Origin: an unidentified bacterial endosymbiont
GTDB lineage: Bacteria; Pseudomonadota; Gammaproteobacteria; Enterobacterales; Enterobacteriaceae
DNA length: 64,000 nt
Direction of reading: 5' to 3'
Assembly: GCF_918797525.1 (NCBI RefSeq)
Contig: NZ_OU963893.1
Location: 1,426,001 to 1,490,000 of the forward strand
Numbering within the stretch: the first letter of the stretch is position 1; the number at the start of each line of letters is the position of its first letter. The notes under the pieces were generated by a model. It was not told the DNA's origin, ran no database searches, and worked only from the letters and a program-made list of their open reading frames with translations. A program made the translations under genes and the position numbers. Below, in pieces: positions 62,159 through 64,000 of the stretch.

Positions 62159-63286
62159 TCAGGCGACGAGTTGCTCCATGATACGTTGATACATACGGGC
62201 CAGCAGTTGTAAATCTGCCGCATTCACACATTCGTTGATCTTGTGAATTGTCGCGTTTACCGGACCCAGTTCGACAACCTGTGCCCCCATCCGGGCAATA
62301 AAACGTCCGTCCGAGGTACCGCCTGTGGTCAGCAGTTGGGGCTTAATTTCATTATAGTGCGCGATAGCGTTCACTACCGCATCCACCAGTTTTCCGCGCT
62401 GCGTCAGGAACGGCTGGCCGGAAACCCACCATTCAACGGTGTAGCGTAATTCATACTTTTCCAGCAATGTAATCACCCGGGCTTTAATCATCTCATCGGT
62501 CAGTTCCGTGCTGAAGCGGAAGTTAAACTGAACAAAGAAATCACCCGGGATCACGTTGTTGCTGCCGGTTCCGGCCTTCACGTTGGCAATCTGCATGCTG
62601 GTTGGCGGGAAGAAAGCGTTACCGTTGTCCCACTCAATGCCCACCAGTTCGTTCAGCATCGGGGCTGCGCGATGAACCGGGTTGTCAGCCAGATGCGGAT
62701 AGGCAACGTGGCCCTGAACGCCATGAATAGTCAGATTGCAGGTCATTGAGCCACGACGACCGTTTTTTACTACATCGCCTACAACTTCATTGCTGGACGG
62801 CTCGCCCACCAGACAATAATCCAGACGTTCGTTACGTGCCATCAGGGCTTCAACCACCTTCACGGTGCCGTTGTGTGCGCTGGCTTCTTCATCGGAGGTA
62901 ATCAAAAACGCGAGGCGGTTTTTATGGTCTGGATGCTGGGCAACAAAGCGCTCGGCCGCAATGACCATCGCCGCCAGCGAGCCTTTCATGTCCGCCGCGC
63001 CACGCCCGAAGAGCATGCCGTCACGGATGGTAGGCTCAAATGGTGGGTTTATCCAGCGGTCCGCATCGCCTGCGGGCACTATGTCGGTGTGTCCGGCAAA
63101 CGCCAGCGTTTCACCCTCACCACGCCAGGCCCAGAAGTTTTGCGTATCGCCAAAATCCATGTGTTCAACGGTAAAACCGATGGCACGCAGGCGCTCAATC
63201 ATTAATGCCTGACAACCTGCATCGTCCGGGCTTAGGGAAGGACGGCGAATAAGCTGCTGAGTCAGCTCAATGACCGGGCATGACAT
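62159..63286 (-). CDS. dapE: Succinyl-diaminopimelate desuccinylase
   Basis: 375 residues, the E. coli length. Dizinc M20 hydrolase releasing LL-diaminopimelate and succinate. Metal ligands visible in '[14 protein letters not shown]' (His) and '[15 protein letters not shown]' (Asp), catalytic Glu in '[15 protein letters not shown]', and the C-terminal His in '[13 protein letters not shown]'. Second gene of yffB-dapE-ypfN. Confidence 0.98.
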   Translation of the reverse strand: MSCPVIELTQQLIRRPSLSPDDAGCQALMIERLRAIGFTVEHMDFGDTQNFWAWRGEGETLAFAGHTDIVPAGDADRWINPPFEPTIRDGMLFGRGAADMKGSLAAMVIAAERFVAQHPDHKNRLAFLITSDEEASAHNGTVKVVEALMARNERLDYCLVGEPSSNEVVGDVVKNGRRGSMTCNLTIHGVQGHVAYPHLADNPVHRAAPMLNELVGIEWDNGNAFFPPTSMQIANVKAGTGSNNVIPGDFFVQFNFRFSTELTDEMIKARVITLLEKYELRYTVEWWVSGQPFLTQRGKLVDAVVNAIAHYNEIKPQLLTTGGTSDGRFIARMGAQVVELGPVNATIHKINECVNAADLQLLARMYQRIMEQLVA

Positions 63287-63296
63287 AGACTACACC

Positions 63297-63674
63297 TCAA
63301 CGAAAAAAGTCTGAATAAAGGGTTTCACTGAAACCCAGCAGCATAGGCTGCCCGGGCGCGCAGAGCAATGGGCGTTTGATGATTGCCGGCATTTCAAGCA
63401 TCAGTTTTGCCGCGCTGTCGCCATCAACAATGCTGGCTCGCAGGGATTCGTCCAGTTTGCGCCAGGTGGTGCCCCGGGTATTGAGCAGCGCTTCCCAGCC
63501 CAGTTCGCCGATGGCGTGATGCAGGAAGTCTGCCTCAAGCCCGTCGGCACGGTAGTCGTGGAAGCGATATTCGACGTTGTTGGTCTCCAGCCAGCGGCGG
63601 GCTTTTTTGATGGTGTCGCATACTTTAGGAGAAAGGCCGTACATAGTTAATTTTGGTTCAGCGTAGTTTCTCAT
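63297..63674 (-). CDS. yffB: ArsC-family protein YffB
   Basis: 125 residues (E. coli 118). '[20 protein letters not shown]', '[20 protein letters not shown]' and '[20 protein letters not shown]' match YffB/Spx-ArsC. Ours has a slightly longer start ([13 protein letters not shown]) after AAGGTAAAACGCC, which supports ATG 63674. A glutathione-linked role is suggested for the family. No activity is certain. It ends 10 bases before dapE. Confidence 0.92.
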   Translation of the reverse strand: MRNYAEPKLTMYGLSPKVCDTIKKARRWLETNNVEYRFHDYRADGLEADFLHHAIGELGWEALLNTRGTTWRKLDESLRASIVDGDSAAKLMLEMPAIIKRPLLCAPGQPMLLGFSETLYSDFFR

Positions 63675-63915
63675 GGCGTTTTACCTTTTCGATTGGGTAT
63701 ACCCTGTAGCATACAGACGTTCAGGAATTGTGAAAGCAACATGATTATTCTTTAATAATCAGATGGCTATAGCTATTGTGCTTATTGCGGCATAAAAATT
63801 TTGAATAATTGTTGCTATAACAGCCGCAAATTTTTAGGGTAATCGTACCATCGCTTTCTGCATCTGACCTGCCATCATGTTTGATCGCCTAAGGCGTTGT
63901 GGTGAGAAGTCCTAA

Positions 63916-64000
63916 AGCTTCTTCCACTCACTGAAAGTCGAATGCAGCCACGGTGAACGCTTTATCAGCCGGGAAATCATGCGGACGACGGTGGTTTAAT
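63916..64000 (+). mobile_element. Fragment of an IS3-family transposase (OrfB integrase end)
   Basis: The + frame from 63916 reads 'SFFHSLKVECSHGERFISRE' and 'IMRTTV', the well-known segment after the DDE catalytic Glu region of IS3-group OrfB. A TAA lies directly before it. A stop from an extra G (GTGGTTTAA instead of GTGTTTAA) breaks it at the window edge. So it is a decayed remnant. How far it runs beyond the window is unknown. Confidence 0.65.

Overview
The window is a chromosomal segment of an Enterobacteriaceae bacterium. The core gene order (yffB-dapE-ypfN / ypfH-tmcA-ypfJ-purC-bamC-dapA / gcvR-bcp / perM / bepA-yfgD / hda-uraA-upp / purMN / ppk-ppx / pdeA-yfgG / guaAB / xseA / yfgJ / der-bamB-yfgM-hisS-ispG-rodZ-rlmN / ndk) is the E. 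coli K-12 order read in the opposite direction. Protein lengths match E. coli almost everywhere. A dmsABC-like operon next to ndk, a protealysin-emfourin pair, a bglK-type kinase and an EsaI/EsaR-type quorum-sensing pair point to the Enterobacter/Lelliottia/Leclercia/Kosakonia group. The species cannot be fixed by eye.

Layout. 1-2.9 kb: 3' end of a DMSO-reductase-type operon (catalytic subunit, Fe-S subunit, membrane anchor) plus a polyferredoxin whose last Cys pair is out of frame. 2.9-12 kb: core block ndk, rlmN, rodZ, ispG, hisS, yfgM, bamB, der. 12.1-13.7 kb: a graveyard of at least four small decayed genes of unknown function. 13.9-21.8 kb: POT peptide transporter, yfgJ, emfourin, protealysin, xseA, guaB, guaA. 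21.9-36.3 kb: the main accessory island, lying between guaA and yfgG/pdeA. It holds a luxR (frameshifted in a T8 run) convergent with luxI, two nearly identical lux boxes, a truncated aminoglycoside-phosphotransferase relic, ibrA with a frameshifted ibrB, then two beta-barrel-like proteins, an RND permease, a Ser-type sulfatase and a convergent anaerobic sulfatase-maturing enzyme. 36.3-44.6 kb: yfgG, pdeA (yfgF), ppx, ppk, purN, purM. 44.8-47.2 kb: inserted bglK plus 6-phospho-beta-glucosidase under two LacI-type palindromes. 47.3-50.1 kb: upp, uraA, hda. 50.15-51.07 kb: a scar of three gene fragments. 51.1-63.7 kb: yfgD, bepA, perM, bcp, gcvR, dapA, bamC, purC, ypfJ, tmcA, ypfH, ypfN, dapE, yffB. 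The last ~85 bases are a fragment of an IS3-family transposase.

How parts fit. The core covers purine synthesis and salvage (guaB, guaA, purN, purM, purC, with PurR-like boxes), uracil uptake and salvage (uraA, upp), diaminopimelate synthesis (dapA, dapE), outer-membrane assembly (bamB, bamC, bepA, yfgM) and polyphosphate metabolism (ppk, ppx). The most unusual part is 28.0-35.9 kb. There an RND pump without its own periplasmic adaptor is packaged with two outer-membrane-type barrels and a periplasmic sulfatase with its radical-SAM activator. It sits downstream of a quorum-sensing locus whose regulator may be switchable or dead. Every clear frameshift lies in accessory genes while every core gene is intact, which argues for genuine decay or phase variation rather than random sequencing error.
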